64,000 nt of DNA, taken from assembly GCA_002694745.1 (NCBI GenBank), contig NZMY01000036.1:1-64000 (forward strand), in the 5' to 3' direction. How positions within the stretch are numbered: the stretch's first letter is position 1; the number at the start of each line of letters is the position of its first letter. Shown in pieces: positions 45,738 through 55,538 of this stretch. The notes below the pieces were generated by a model. That model ran no database searches, was not told where the DNA came from, and worked only from the letters and a program-made list of their open reading frames with translations. Origin of the DNA: Croceicoccus sp. (GTDB lineage: Bacteria; Pseudomonadota; Alphaproteobacteria; Sphingomonadales; Sphingomonadaceae). A program made the translations under genes and the position numbers.

Positions 45738-47066
45738 TCAGAAGCCGGGTAGCTGGTACTTATTCCGCTCATGGTGCTTCTTCACGAAGCCATAGAAGCG
45801 CTTGGAATAGTTCCGTGGCAACTCGTTTGGGTTGGCACCGAGGAATTCATCGAACGTCTTCATAAGAACGTCGAGATCCCAGCCAGGACATTCCTCTCGA
45901 ATTGCTTCGTAGATCTCGCGATCGAGGATGTCTTGCGCTCGACTGCCGCGTGGGGGCTGGGGTGCTTGTCTGGCAGCCTCTCCATAGATCTGGGCGTGGG
46001 GATTGGCCGGATCGGTGTCTTCGAACTTCAGGCTGGCCGCAGTGCGGGTTAAAAGCTGGCGTGTAAGCAGTGGATCGACAAATTTTTCATCCGAGCCGGA
46101 CGGGGACAGCGACTCAAAATTTGCCTGGGAAAAGCACTGTGAAGCTGGATCAGCACACTTGGGCGAGGGAAGGGGAGGGGGTGTGCCGTCATTCGCCATT
46201 TGCCCGTCCAGGTACTTCCTCATGACCATTTTGAGCTTTGGGCGTGGCATATCGGCACCGATCACTTCGAGATAAATCTCGGGAAGATTGTTGGCTCGCG
46301 CGAGATCAAGAATCTTCTTTTTGAAGGAGGGGAGCGAGCTTTCGCTGCCACTCTTTTGGTGCAGGGTTTCAAAGCCAATTGTGAACCCTGCAGCGCCATT
46401 ACCACCAGCGTGCTTGCGGCTTGCTCGATAAAGCCATTTGCCAAGGCCACTGGTGATTTCGAAATAAAGCGGCGAAATGGCAAGGACGTTCCGCTTTTCC
46501 AATACGCCTTCGAAGAACCACTTCGATAGTGTGATTTCCATTCCAAGCGACCGCTGCGTTTTCTCGTCGACTAGGTGGGTATAGCTATCGATCCACGAGA
46601 AGGTGGTCTCGCGTGTCTTGGAGTTGGCACGAATATTGGTTTTGATCGTGGTCGCCTGAAGGCGGTCGAGCGCTGCTATCAGGCGTTCATAGGCGCGACC
46701 GCTGACCCCCCAACAAATGCGCTTTAAGAGATTGCCGGGCTGGAGGCGGATAGTAGGCGAAAGGTCGTTGTCCCCCCTTTCGCGCAGCTCGTTCAGGTGC
46801 GACGCCAGATATATCATGATGTCCGCGTCCCAAATTGTCGCCATGCCGTACTCAGGGTTCGCGGACACATGGACGTGAACGCTTTTGTCGGGACTGAGGT
46901 AATCGATGGGCTTGAGGCGCTTCTTCTTCGCTAAGCTGAAGAAGGGGCGCTGCATGGTTTCCTGATAGTCGCGCAGCGAGATGTCGCTGAAATCGGGCAG
47001 CGTAAAAAACATCTCGAACTGGACTTTCCCACCGCCAACGGCGACCGGAGACGCATCAGAGGTCAC
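45738..47066 (-). CDS. repA: Plasmid replication initiator RepA (RPA family)
   Basis: A 442-residue protein of the replication initiator protein A family found on sphingomonad plasmids: FEMFFTLPDFSDISLRDYQE, MQRPFFSLAKKKR, DADIMIYLASHLNELRERG, and winged-helix segments KRICWGVSGRAYERLIAALD and LYFEITSGLGKWLYRASRKH. It should bind the 22-bp iterons downstream. The start is GTG at 47066; no ATG is in frame upstream. A 6-codon ORF (ATG AAT GGG ...) ends in a TGA that overlaps this GTG, possibly a coupling leader. A perfect 16-bp palindrome lies 27 bp upstream. Confidence 0.9.
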   Translation of the reverse strand: MTSDASPVAVGGGKVQFEMFFTLPDFSDISLRDYQETMQRPFFSLAKKKRLKPIDYLSPDKSVHVHVSANPEYGMATIWDADIMIYLASHLNELRERGDNDLSPTIRLQPGNLLKRICWGVSGRAYERLIAALDRLQATTIKTNIRANSKTRETTFSWIDSYTHLVDEKTQRSLGMEITLSKWFFEGVLEKRNVLAISPLYFEITSGLGKWLYRASRKHAGGNGAAGFTIGFETLHQKSGSESSLPSFKKKILDLARANNLPEIYLEVIGADMPRPKLKMVMRKYLDGQMANDGTPPPLPSPKCADPASQCFSQANFESLSPSGSDEKFVDPLLTRQLLTRTAASLKFEDTDPANPHAQIYGEAARQAPQPPRGSRAQDILDREIYEAIREECPGWDLDVLMKTFDEFLGANPNELPRNYSKRFYGFVKKHHERNKYQLPGF

Positions 47067-47092
47067 GCTGCAAACCCATTCATTCTAAACGC

Positions 47093-47108
47093 GTCCCACG
47101 CGTGGGAC
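47093..47108. promoter_or_regulatory. Perfect palindrome between parB and repA: parS-like site or repA operator
   Basis: GTCCCACGCGTGGGAC is a perfect 16-bp inverted repeat in the 106-bp gap between the parB stop and the repA start. Length and GC-rich symmetry suit a ParB centromere (parS). Its place just upstream of repA also suits a repressor site for RepA or ParB. I see no second copy nearby. Confidence 0.55.
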
Positions 47109-47172
47109 ATTGAGGTTAAAACACTGTAATACCGGGATAAAGTACCATTTTACAGACTTGCTAAAGTGGGCT

Positions 47173-48186
47173 TTAGCTGCTCGCCTTTTGCTTTATCCTA
47201 GCGTTGTCGATCAACGGACGGAGCGCCTCGAGAATTTGATCCGTCGAAAGGTCGTTTGGCGTCAGCGTCAAGGTGAGGCCGCGACCCCGGTCTTGATCGA
47301 CCTGGCCAATTCGGGCGCCACTAACCTCGATCATTACTTTTTGTGATCGGCCCCGACTGGATGTGCTCACCGCCTTGACCAACCTGGCAACGACTTCGGC
47401 ACCGGGGATCGGCTCCTCATCGCCTGATTGCCGGAAGCTCTGCTCATTTGCGATGTGGGCTGCCGCTTCCTCCATCTTCGCAAGGCTCACCGGATTGCGT
47501 ATCAGGGGTAGGAGCTTGTCCCCATACCGGACGTGGAGATCCATCGGCGAATTAAAGGCACTTACGATCGACTGTGGTATCTCAGTCAGGCCGATGTATC
47601 GAGCAAGATTAGACGTAGAAACCTTAAGTCTCTCGGCCATCTTACGTTGGACGCCATCGTAATAGGCGTCGACTGCAGCCTTATAATTGAGTCCGCGCTC
47701 TAAATCCGAAATGTCTTCGCGTTCGCGGTTTTCAATGTCAGCGAGACGGAATGCCGCTTCGTCATCAATGTCTTCAATGATCGCGACGAGTTCAATGTCG
47801 GGATAATGATTATCGTTGAGCCAACTGACCGCCCAGTGACGCCGGGTCCCGATAATTAGTTCGTAAGGCCGTTCAGCCTTCGGCGTTCGGCGAACCACCA
47901 CTGGAATGCGGTTGCCGTTCTCCGCTTGGATGGAATCAATGAGGCTACGCAGGCGGGCCTCAGACAACATTGCGTAATCGCGTGCGTTGCCGGGCCAGAT
48001 AGAACACTCAGAAGGCTTGAGCCGGATGGATGGCTTCTTCACCATGCGGGCCGTCTCGCCGAAGCCGTCAAGACGCTTGCTGGTAAAGGTTGTCCGCGGC
48101 TCTTTACGGGGTGTGTCCGCAGCTACGGTAATTGGTTCCGTGGGGCCCGCCGCGAGAGCCTCCCCAATCATGGACCGCCGGCTCAT
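47173..48186 (-). CDS. parB: Plasmid partition protein ParB
   Basis: A 337-residue ParB/Spo0J family protein. The ParB/Srx CTPase domain is recognised by VVVRRTPKAERPYELIIGTR-type sequence with RRHWAVSWL (GTRRHWA, GERRxRA-like), then DIENREREDISDLERGLNY. The central HTH contains QRKMAERLKVSTSNLARYIG. It binds parS, spreads and forms the partition complex with ParA. Its ATG overlaps the parA stop by 4 bp. Confidence 0.93.
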   Translation of the reverse strand: MSRRSMIGEALAAGPTEPITVAADTPRKEPRTTFTSKRLDGFGETARMVKKPSIRLKPSECSIWPGNARDYAMLSEARLRSLIDSIQAENGNRIPVVVRRTPKAERPYELIIGTRRHWAVSWLNDNHYPDIELVAIIEDIDDEAAFRLADIENREREDISDLERGLNYKAAVDAYYDGVQRKMAERLKVSTSNLARYIGLTEIPQSIVSAFNSPMDLHVRYGDKLLPLIRNPVSLAKMEEAAAHIANEQSFRQSGDEEPIPGAEVVARLVKAVSTSSRGRSQKVMIEVSGARIGQVDQDRGRGLTLTLTPNDLSTDQILEALRPLIDNARIKQKASS

Positions 48187-49382
48187 GCTGCAGCACTCGC
48201 AAAGGCGTCAGATGAAAGTCCTGCGATGCTGGTGGATGGCCACTGCTGCCGCATCTGTTGAACGACCTCACTAAAAACGGCGTCCAGGTTTTCTCGACAG
48301 CGATTGTAGGTCGCATGTGATGCGGACGGTTTGCTTTCGTAAACCGATCGGAACGCCTGAGTTGCGTTCTTGATTTCCTCAGAAGCGAGGATGGGCTGAC
48401 TGAGCAGATACATGCCGTATGTCGCTTGCATCATCTTCCACATGTCGTTCTCGCCAGGCTTGTTGGGCGAAAAGGCTGAGCACACTACCCGAATGAAACC
48501 GTAGTCGACCGGTGTGTCGTTTGCCTCCAGCACTTCGATGTTTTCCGCGATTGTGTTCATGAAGTGGATGGTCGAAAGATAGTCGAGTTGGCGTGCAGGT
48601 ACGGGCACCAAGAGGCCAGTAGCCGCAGCCATGACATTGAGGCCGAGAAAGCCCATTGCTGGCGGCGGATCGAGTAGGATGACGTCGAAGTCCTTGATGA
48701 CGTTTTCGATACCAATGCGCAGCCGTTGAAGGCCTTCGCGAACGGCTTGTCCGCCCTCACGTAGCGTGGCGGTAAGGTCCCATTCGGCATCCTGAAGCCC
48801 GAGGCTAGAGGGGATGACCTTGATCGTCGGCCAAGCAGTATCGTGGATAGATGCCGGGAAATCGTCGAAATTGCTGCGAGGAGACAAAAAATTCCCGAGT
48901 GTCTTCTCTTCGTCAAGAAGCATCTCAGGCTTGATATCGAACATTGTGGTTGTCGATGCTTGCGGGTCGCAGTCGATCACAAGAACTTTATAGCCGTGAA
49001 GCGCGAGATAATCGGCGAAATGCTTGGTGATGGTCGATTTGCCGACGCCGCCCTTAAAGTTCTGGACGGCTATAACTACCGCGTCTTCATGCTCGGCTTT
49101 TCCGGGATGGATGCCCAAGGACTCGCGAATCTGAGTCAAATCTTCAAGCGTGTAGAAACGGCGTCCGTTCGCCAATTGCTTTGGAGCCGCCAGACGGCCT
49201 TCCTTTTCCGCCTTGGCTAGAGCTTCAGGCGTGCGCCCGACCAGCTCGGCAGCAACACCCGGGCCGAAAGTCATGTCGAGAACCTTACGGTTTTCAGGAT
49301 TGAAGACGATTTTTTTGACCCGATCACTCATCTCTTCGCATGAACGCGTTATTCCGCGCAGCGTATTTACGATGTACGACAT
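48183..49382 (-). CDS. parA: Plasmid partition ATPase ParA with N-terminal HTH
   Basis: A 399-residue type Ia ParA. The N-terminal ~100 residues carry a MerR-like HTH (AELVGRTPEALAKAEKEGRL). The deviant Walker A KGGVGKSTITKHFADYLA starts near residue 112, followed by VLVIDCDPQASTT and DVILLDPPPAMGFLGLNVMA. It positions plasmid copies by forming gradients on the nucleoid; the HTH usually autoregulates the par operon. First gene of the parAB-repA unit, with a TTGACT -35-like element about 75 bp upstream. Confidence 0.95.
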   Translation of the reverse strand: MSYIVNTLRGITRSCEEMSDRVKKIVFNPENRKVLDMTFGPGVAAELVGRTPEALAKAEKEGRLAAPKQLANGRRFYTLEDLTQIRESLGIHPGKAEHEDAVVIAVQNFKGGVGKSTITKHFADYLALHGYKVLVIDCDPQASTTTMFDIKPEMLLDEEKTLGNFLSPRSNFDDFPASIHDTAWPTIKVIPSSLGLQDAEWDLTATLREGGQAVREGLQRLRIGIENVIKDFDVILLDPPPAMGFLGLNVMAAATGLLVPVPARQLDYLSTIHFMNTIAENIEVLEANDTPVDYGFIRVVCSAFSPNKPGENDMWKMMQATYGMYLLSQPILASEEIKNATQAFRSVYESKPSASHATYNRCRENLDAVFSEVVQQMRQQWPSTSIAGLSSDAFASAAA

Positions 49383-49745
49383 CGGCTCTTGGCTCCCTGT
49401 GAATCAGTTCCGATGGATCGGTTTGTATTTAGACAGCAGGATTGGCTCCGGAAGTCAAACCGCCGGCAATCGAGGTGTTGAAAAGCGAACGGAGAGATAA
49501 ATGCTTTGCGGTCTACCAACTGCCTTGGGTGATGGCGCTTGCTCGTTAATGAGAGCGCTTTGGGACGCCGGGGTGCCAAAAGGCACAATCGAAAATATTG
49601 GCGGCTCTAACCGGAGCTGATGGGAAAGGAGCAAGATTACTGGCGCAGCAGCTCGCGCGACGAGGACCTTAACTGCGACCAGGTTTCTCATAATTCTGAA
49701 AGCCCCTTGGGGGCCGTTCCGCAAACGTGTCTATCTCTAGGCACA
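49383..49745. other. Intergenic region upstream of parA and downstream of sbcC
   Basis: About 360 bp without a supportable gene. It should hold the par promoter: TTGACT on the minus strand at 49458-49453 with an AT-rich TCTAAATA about 19 bp downstream. The remainder contains short frames with no domain and no clear terminator for sbcC. Confidence 0.4.
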
Positions 49746-52700
49746 CTATCCCGTAACAACGTCCAACCGACTGCGTCCTGGCGCGACCGGGTCAACAATA
49801 ATCTTTACGGGAATACGTTCTTTAAGATCCTCAACATGGCTGATCACGCCAACGCGGCGCCCGGTCGCATGCAGGTTTTCCAGGACTGAAAGAGCCTGAC
49901 CCAAGCTGGAAGGGTCGAGCGAACCGAAACCCTCGTCGATAAACAGGCTTTCAATCCTGACGCCGCGCCCGCTGCTCATTTCCGCAAGACCAAGAGCGAG
50001 GGCTAGACTGACAAGGAAACGTTCACCGCCGGACAGATTGTGAAGCCCGCGAACCTGTCCGGCCAGATCATGGTCGACCACCTGGATCACCATATCGCCG
50101 CCACCGCCGCGTTGCAGAGCGTAACGTGGCTTCAGATCGGACAGTCGCGCATTGGCGGCAACAAGCAGCCGGTCCAGCGTCAATCCCTGGGCATATCGGC
50201 GGAAGCGGTTGCCATTGGCATCCCCGATCAAGCTGCCGAGCTTTAGCCAAGGTTCTGCTTCCTTCCGCCAATCTGCGTGCCGGGCTCGCAATGCCGCAGT
50301 GCGACTGCGCAGACTGTCGTCGCTGGCGATCCTTCCGTCGATCTCGCTCTTGCGTTCTTCTGCTGCGCTGCGTTCGGCGCGTGCCCGTTGAAGCGCTTCG
50401 GCCAATTCCTCGCCTAGCAAGGCAGGGCGGTCGCTTGCCTCGTGCCGCACAAGATCGGTCTTGCGGCTTTGCAGCGCGGCCTGTGCGCCCGTAACGGCAT
50501 CAGACAGCGCCTGCAGCGCCATCTCCTCCTCTTCCCGGTCGGCTTCAGTCGCAGCGGCCGCTTCAATCTCCGTGGCAGTCAACTGGCCGCGTTCCAATGC
50601 AGCAGCGAAATCGGAAGATTGCTGTTCAGCAATATCTTTAAGCCGAGTGGCTTCCTCGCGCGATGATGTCAGCGCCGCCTTGGCCGAGGCTTCCGCGGCC
50701 CGCACTTCACCCAAGGTTTGCTGCGCGGAGTCCCGATCATTGCTGGCAGCGGCAATGCGATCATGAAGTCGAAGTTCCACCGCCGCAACCGTTTCGCCTG
50801 CAAGCAGTGGCGCCCGCTCGTGCTCAAGAGCCTGTTTGTCCTTGGCGATCGCTTCGCACTCGCCCTTTTGCCCCTCCTGACGTGTGCGCGCCACGTTCAA
50901 AGCGGTCTGCGCCGCTTCGCGCGCCGCCCGCAGGCGGGGGAGGGCGGTTGCGGAAGTATTTTGCGCAGCCAGCGCATCATTCCACTCGGCAATTTGCCGG
51001 TTCAGCCAGGCTTCTGCATCGTCCAGCTGCTGCCAGCCAGCTTCTACGCCGGGCAGGGCATTGAGCTTCCGAGCAAGATCTTCGTCAATCCGGGCGAGCT
51101 TTGCCCTGTTCTGCGCCTCGCGCCCTTCGAGTGTAGTAATGCAGGTGCTCGTGGCCTGCATGGCCTTTTGCGCTTCCTCGGCGGCCGAGCGGGCCGTTTC
51201 CAGCGCCTTAAGTGCGTCTTGTTCATCGTTGCGAGCTTGCTGCACTGCCTGCTGCAACCGCCGACCTTCTGCCAATTGCGCCGCGACATCTTCTGCCTGG
51301 ACTTGCACCAAGGCGTGCAGATCACTGGCGTCCGGCTCAATCCCGCAAGCCAGCGTCGCATTGGCGAGTTGCTCCCATGCCTCATCGCGCGCCTTGCCAA
51401 GCCGGGCGACACGGTCGCCATATTGTGCCACATCGGTAGCCAGCTGGGCGGCCTGACCCTCCAGCGCCGTGATCTCGCTTCCCAACGCAGCTTCACGTCG
51501 CTGCGCTTCAGTCAGTTTGGCAGCCAGTTCCTCGGCATGGTTCACAGCCTCGGAGACGGGGGCATTCAGCAGTGCAGTCAACGCATCAACTTCATGCTCG
51601 CTCGATCCGCAAACGGGGCAGGGCTCTCCGGGGACCAGCGTAGCGCGCAAACGCGCCGCAGCGGCGTCGCCCGCCAGCGAAACCCTATCCGCCGTGCTGC
51701 GCGCCCCTGCGGCCTCGGCGGTGAGCACTGGCATGCGTTCTGCCAAGTTGGTTCGCTGGTCTTGCGCTTCCGTAAGCTTCTGCGCCGTCTGCCGGTGCCG
51801 ATCACGACGATCTTCCAGCGCCTGACTGGCTTCGGACAGCTGGTTCGCGGCACTTTCCATTTCCCGAATAGCGGCGGGAATAGCAGACAGTTGCTGATAT
51901 TGTTCCCGCAATGCTTCGAGATGCTGTTCATCAGGTGCTGCCGCTTCAGCATCGGTTAGCTTTTTGCGGGACGCATTCAGTGCTTCTTGCGTAGCGCTAC
52001 GTGCTTCGGCGGTGTGCTTCGCCCGCTCTTCTATTTGCGCAAGTTCGCTGCGCGCCTCGTCCAGTTCGCGCCCGCTGCGCACCAGCAGTTCAGTCAATTC
52101 GCGATGTTCGGCCAAATCGGCCCTGATGGCGTCACTTTCGCGCGCAAGACCGCGAAACGCTTCGTTTTCTGCGATCCACCGGGTGCGGTTCTCCAATTCC
52201 CCTTCGCAAGCAGAGAAGGCGTCATCGGCCTCGGTGAAACTCCTCTCTGCTTCCTGCAAATCCTTCGCCAGCGCACGGGTCCGTTCGTCGGCCTCGGAGG
52301 CACGGCGAGCGAGATCGGTAATCCGCTCATCCAGTGCGCGAGCCTTGGCGATCTCGGGGCGCATGGCTTCGACTTCGGCCTGAATCTGTGCCAAGGCTGC
52401 TGTAGCCGCGGCATCCGCCGTGACCGCGCTTTCCAAGGCAAGTGACTGTTCCGCCAGTCTGGCTTCTGCAACTCCGATCCGATCGCTCGCTTCCTGCGCT
52501 TGTTGCGTGGCCTGCTGCATCGCGCGCCAGGACGGTACCAATTGTGCTGCCCGCTTTGCCGCCGCCAAGGCGGCCCGCCGCGGAGCGGCCTGGTCCTGAG
52601 CCTCTTGCGCCGCTGTCACGGCTTGGTCGGCGTTCAGTACGGCGTCAGCCAGTTGTGTGCCGACCTGCTCCCAGCGCTGGGCTTCCTGCAATGTCTCTAG

Positions 52701-53447
52701 GGCCTGCTGCGCTGCTAACAACTCGGCTGCAGCTCCGGCGCCTTCGGCTTCAAGCTCGGCGCGCTCCACATCGTTGAGCCCGTCAAGCGCACGGATCTGC
52801 TCGAGGATGCCTCGCTCCTCTTGCTTCAACTCGTTGGCCTTCTGGCCGGCAAGCCGGCCCACGCGGCTGTAGATATCGGTTCCTGTCAGCGTCTCGAGCA
52901 ATTCGGCACGCTCGGAATCATTGGCGTTGAGGAATTTCTCGAATTCGCCCTGTGCCAGCACCACGGCACGTCCGAATTGATCAGGGGTGAGCCCGATCAA
53001 TTTTTCAGTCTTCTCCTTGATGATGGTGAGCTTGTCCGGACCGCCTTCGCCGGTGTCGAGATTGATAAGCGATCTCTCGCGCTGCTTCAGCGTGCCTGTT
53101 CGCGCACGGTCGACCGACCAGCGTGCACGCCAGCGCGTGCCCCTCACTTCGAAATCGACCTCGGCGAAACAGGATTTGGCCCCGTGCCGCATGATGGCGC
53201 GCACGTCATTGGCTGAAAGCTCGTCGCCCGTGCCGGTGATTTTCGCGCCTGAACTGGTCGGCCCAAGCCGCGCCATCGTGTCGAACAGTGCCAGCCCCAT
53301 CGCATCGAGCAGGGTGGACTTGCCGGCACCGGTCGGACCGGTGATCGCAAAGATCCCGGCACTTTCCAGCGGCTCGGCCGTGAAATCGATGTCGAAGGGC
53401 GCTTCAAGGCTGGCGAGATTCTCGCCGCGAATGGCCAATATGCGCAT
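49746..53447 (-). CDS. sbcC: SbcC-like SMC-family nuclease ATPase
   Basis: A 1233-residue protein. Walker A ITGPTGAGKSTLLDA lies near residues 35-49. Two very long alanine- and glutamate-rich coiled coils surround a zinc hook (PCPVCGSSEHE, about residue 610). The ABC signature LSGGERFLVSLALALG is near 1138, followed by the Walker B SLFIDEGFGSLD and VISHVEDL. SbcCD opens and trims DNA ends, hairpins and palindromes. The start overlaps the sbcD stop by one base. Carriage of sbcCD on a plasmid is unusual and may protect long inverted repeats or add to defence. Confidence 0.95.
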   Translation of the reverse strand: MRILAIRGENLASLEAPFDIDFTAEPLESAGIFAITGPTGAGKSTLLDAMGLALFDTMARLGPTSSGAKITGTGDELSANDVRAIMRHGAKSCFAEVDFEVRGTRWRARWSVDRARTGTLKQRERSLINLDTGEGGPDKLTIIKEKTEKLIGLTPDQFGRAVVLAQGEFEKFLNANDSERAELLETLTGTDIYSRVGRLAGQKANELKQEERGILEQIRALDGLNDVERAELEAEGAGAAAELLAAQQALETLQEAQRWEQVGTQLADAVLNADQAVTAAQEAQDQAAPRRAALAAAKRAAQLVPSWRAMQQATQQAQEASDRIGVAEARLAEQSLALESAVTADAAATAALAQIQAEVEAMRPEIAKARALDERITDLARRASEADERTRALAKDLQEAERSFTEADDAFSACEGELENRTRWIAENEAFRGLARESDAIRADLAEHRELTELLVRSGRELDEARSELAQIEERAKHTAEARSATQEALNASRKKLTDAEAAAPDEQHLEALREQYQQLSAIPAAIREMESAANQLSEASQALEDRRDRHRQTAQKLTEAQDQRTNLAERMPVLTAEAAGARSTADRVSLAGDAAAARLRATLVPGEPCPVCGSSEHEVDALTALLNAPVSEAVNHAEELAAKLTEAQRREAALGSEITALEGQAAQLATDVAQYGDRVARLGKARDEAWEQLANATLACGIEPDASDLHALVQVQAEDVAAQLAEGRRLQQAVQQARNDEQDALKALETARSAAEEAQKAMQATSTCITTLEGREAQNRAKLARIDEDLARKLNALPGVEAGWQQLDDAEAWLNRQIAEWNDALAAQNTSATALPRLRAAREAAQTALNVARTRQEGQKGECEAIAKDKQALEHERAPLLAGETVAAVELRLHDRIAAASNDRDSAQQTLGEVRAAEASAKAALTSSREEATRLKDIAEQQSSDFAAALERGQLTATEIEAAAATEADREEEEMALQALSDAVTGAQAALQSRKTDLVRHEASDRPALLGEELAEALQRARAERSAAEERKSEIDGRIASDDSLRSRTAALRARHADWRKEAEPWLKLGSLIGDANGNRFRRYAQGLTLDRLLVAANARLSDLKPRYALQRGGGGDMVIQVVDHDLAGQVRGLHNLSGGERFLVSLALALGLAEMSSGRGVRIESLFIDEGFGSLDPSSLGQALSVLENLHATGRRVGVISHVEDLKERIPVKIIVDPVAPGRSRLDVVTG

Positions 53448-54667
53448 CAGGCATCCTCCTGCCGGGCCGCATCGACCAGTTCGGCAAAGGCGGATAGCAG
53501 ATCATCGCCGGGATCGCCGTGCCCTTCGTCGCGGTGGAGCGCGGCGAAGATCTCCGCAGGTTCCATTTCCTCGATCTGCTTGCCGTCCCACGCCGTGGGT
53601 TCAGCGGACTGATGGACAGATTGCCGCACGATCCGCGTCAGCCGAACGGGCAGGTCGCGGATCGCCTGCTGGATTTCATGCTGGAGGAACGGTTGCGGCC
53701 CATCGGTCGCAACAGTGATTTCGAGGAACGGCCAGAAGTCGCGCGGCGTATCGGGATCGAGCCGGGCGGAGAGCGCACGTAGTTCTTCCAGCACATCGCC
53801 CAGCGGAGCGCCGCCGTGAGGGGGTACGGCGATGAACGGGGCCGGTCGGGGGATCGGCTCAAGCTCCACTTCCGTCCCACCATCCGCGATGCGCACTACC
53901 GCGATGGAATGGCGGTAGTCCCTCTCGGTCGCAGACAGCGGGAAGGGCGAGCCGGAGTAGCGGATGGGGCAGGGGCCCTTGATCTGCTGCGGGCGGTGCA
54001 AATGCCCAAGCGCGACATAGGCGCAGCGATCATCGAACAGGCTGGATGCCTGCGCTTCCTCTCCGCCGACCAGGATATTGCGTTCCGACCGTTCGGAGAT
54101 CTCACCGCCGGCGACATGCAAATGTCCCATCACTACCAGGGGCAGACCATCGGCACGGCGAGCACCTTCCTCGATGATGGCAGAATAGAGCCCGTCCAAT
54201 CCCGCCACCCCATAATCGCCGGGGCGGCAGAACGGCACTGCTGCCACAAGAGCCGCGGTTGCTCCATCTTGGCCTGCAATCTTCGCGAAAAGGCGGTCAT
54301 GATCCACTTCGCCTTCGCGGCGCGGAAGCTTGCCGACAAGGTGCAGCCGAGTGTTGTCGACCAGTGCTCCGGGCAGATCGACGCGTGCTGCGCTGTCGTG
54401 ATTGCCGCCTGTAATGACGATTTGCAGGCGCGGCATCCGTGCCATCGCATCGCGCAGGAAGCGGAACAAACGCTGGATTGCGGCCGTAGGCGGATTGGCG
54501 ACATCATAGATATCGCCCGCTACCAGCAGGCAATCGGCCCCCAGTGTCTCGAGCCGATCCAGCAGCCAGGCGAGAAACGCGTCATGCTCGGCTTCGCGCG
54601 GGTGGGCATGGAGTTCGTGGCCGAGGTGCCAGTCAGAGGTGTGAACGATCGTCAGCGGTGTGGTCAT
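53447..54667 (-). CDS. sbcD: SbcD-like exonuclease subunit
   Basis: A 406-residue Mre11/SbcD nuclease with all metal motifs: HTSDWHLGHEL at residues 9-19, VAGDIYDVA near 50, ITGGNHDSAARVD, VMGHLHVAGG and ALGHLHRP. It supplies the endo/exonuclease activity of the SbcCD complex. I chose the ATG at 54667, which is preceded by AAGGACAGGA; the frame extends to 54709 but adds 14 unconserved residues. It is transcribed away from the HEPN gene, so the ~200 bp between them hold divergent promoters. Confidence 0.94.
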   Translation of the reverse strand: MTTPLTIVHTSDWHLGHELHAHPREAEHDAFLAWLLDRLETLGADCLLVAGDIYDVANPPTAAIQRLFRFLRDAMARMPRLQIVITGGNHDSAARVDLPGALVDNTRLHLVGKLPRREGEVDHDRLFAKIAGQDGATAALVAAVPFCRPGDYGVAGLDGLYSAIIEEGARRADGLPLVVMGHLHVAGGEISERSERNILVGGEEAQASSLFDDRCAYVALGHLHRPQQIKGPCPIRYSGSPFPLSATERDYRHSIAVVRIADGGTEVELEPIPRPAPFIAVPPHGGAPLGDVLEELRALSARLDPDTPRDFWPFLEITVATDGPQPFLQHEIQQAIRDLPVRLTRIVRQSVHQSAEPTAWDGKQIEEMEPAEIFAALHRDEGHGDPGDDLLSAFAELVDAARQEDA

Positions 54668-54866
54668 TCCTGTCCTTTCGCTGCTCCGTATAGGATTGCA
54701 AAACGACAAAACCGGTCATGCCCGCCTGTACGGCGAATTTTCCACGGACTTATGGGGGAAGGGGGCGTGCGCTCTCTTACCGGCGGGAATTTGGGCCTAC
54801 TCCTTGGGATTTGCTGGAAATTGCGTGGCCATTGTCGCAACTTCCGGTCGCAAGGGGGATTTGAAA

Positions 54867-55538
54867 TTGCCGCAGAACTATCCGGCGGGGCATTCGCTGC
54901 ACGCCGCCAGCCTCAAAAACAAGCAACGCGATCTCCGTGCCGGCTTCGCAGAGCCGCTGACTCTTCGCGTCCATCGGGCACTTAGCTGGCTGCTGCGCGC
55001 CGAGGATGAAGATGACGATCAGGACGTGCGCTTCATTCTGCTCTGGATCGGTTTCAATGCGGCCTACGCGGGCAATCTGGATGAGGCCCGCGAGCGGGAC
55101 CATTTGCGCAATTTCTTCGACACCATGGTGAGGCTCGACGGAAAGAGCCGGATTTACAACATGGTGTGGCAGCGCTTCAGCCAGGAAATTCGCGTGCTGC
55201 TGGACAACAAATATGTGTTTGCGTTTTTCTGGGCTTATCACAACGGCGCTGATGAGCATGCCGATTGGGCGGAGAAACTCGACCGCGCCTACCATAGCAG
55301 CCGCCATGCACTCGAGGCCCAGGATACGCCTAAGATCCTCTCAATCGTGTTCGACCGGCTTTATGTGCTGCGAAACCAGCTGGTGCATGGCGGCGCGACC
55401 TGGAACAGCAAGGTCAACCGCGATCAGGTCCGCGACGGAGCGGCGATCCTGGGCTGTTTGCTTCCGGTCTTCATCGATCTGATGATGGACAACCCGCAAG
55501 AGCCCTGGGCCATGCCTCACTACCCGGTAGTGGATTGA
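54867..55538 (+). CDS. HEPN-domain protein (candidate RNase)
   Basis: About 223 residues and all-helical. The C-terminal part has LYVLRNQLVHGGATWNSKVN, containing the RNxxxH (R-x4-H) motif of HEPN ribonucleases. Upstream helices include RVHRALSWLLRAEDEDDDQD and FILLWIGFNAAYAGNLDEAR, as in Apea-like HEPN proteins. HEPN RNases act in toxin-antitoxin and abortive-infection systems. The frame runs back to 54660, but I prefer the TTG at 54867 because AAGGGGGA sits eight bases upstream and the extra N-terminus looks non-coding. The downstream small ORF overlaps its stop. Confidence 0.7.
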   Translation: MPQNYPAGHSLHAASLKNKQRDLRAGFAEPLTLRVHRALSWLLRAEDEDDDQDVRFILLWIGFNAAYAGNLDEARERDHLRNFFDTMVRLDGKSRIYNMVWQRFSQEIRVLLDNKYVFAFFWAYHNGADEHADWAEKLDRAYHSSRHALEAQDTPKILSIVFDRLYVLRNQLVHGGATWNSKVNRDQVRDGAAILGCLLPVFIDLMMDNPQEPWAMPHYPVVD

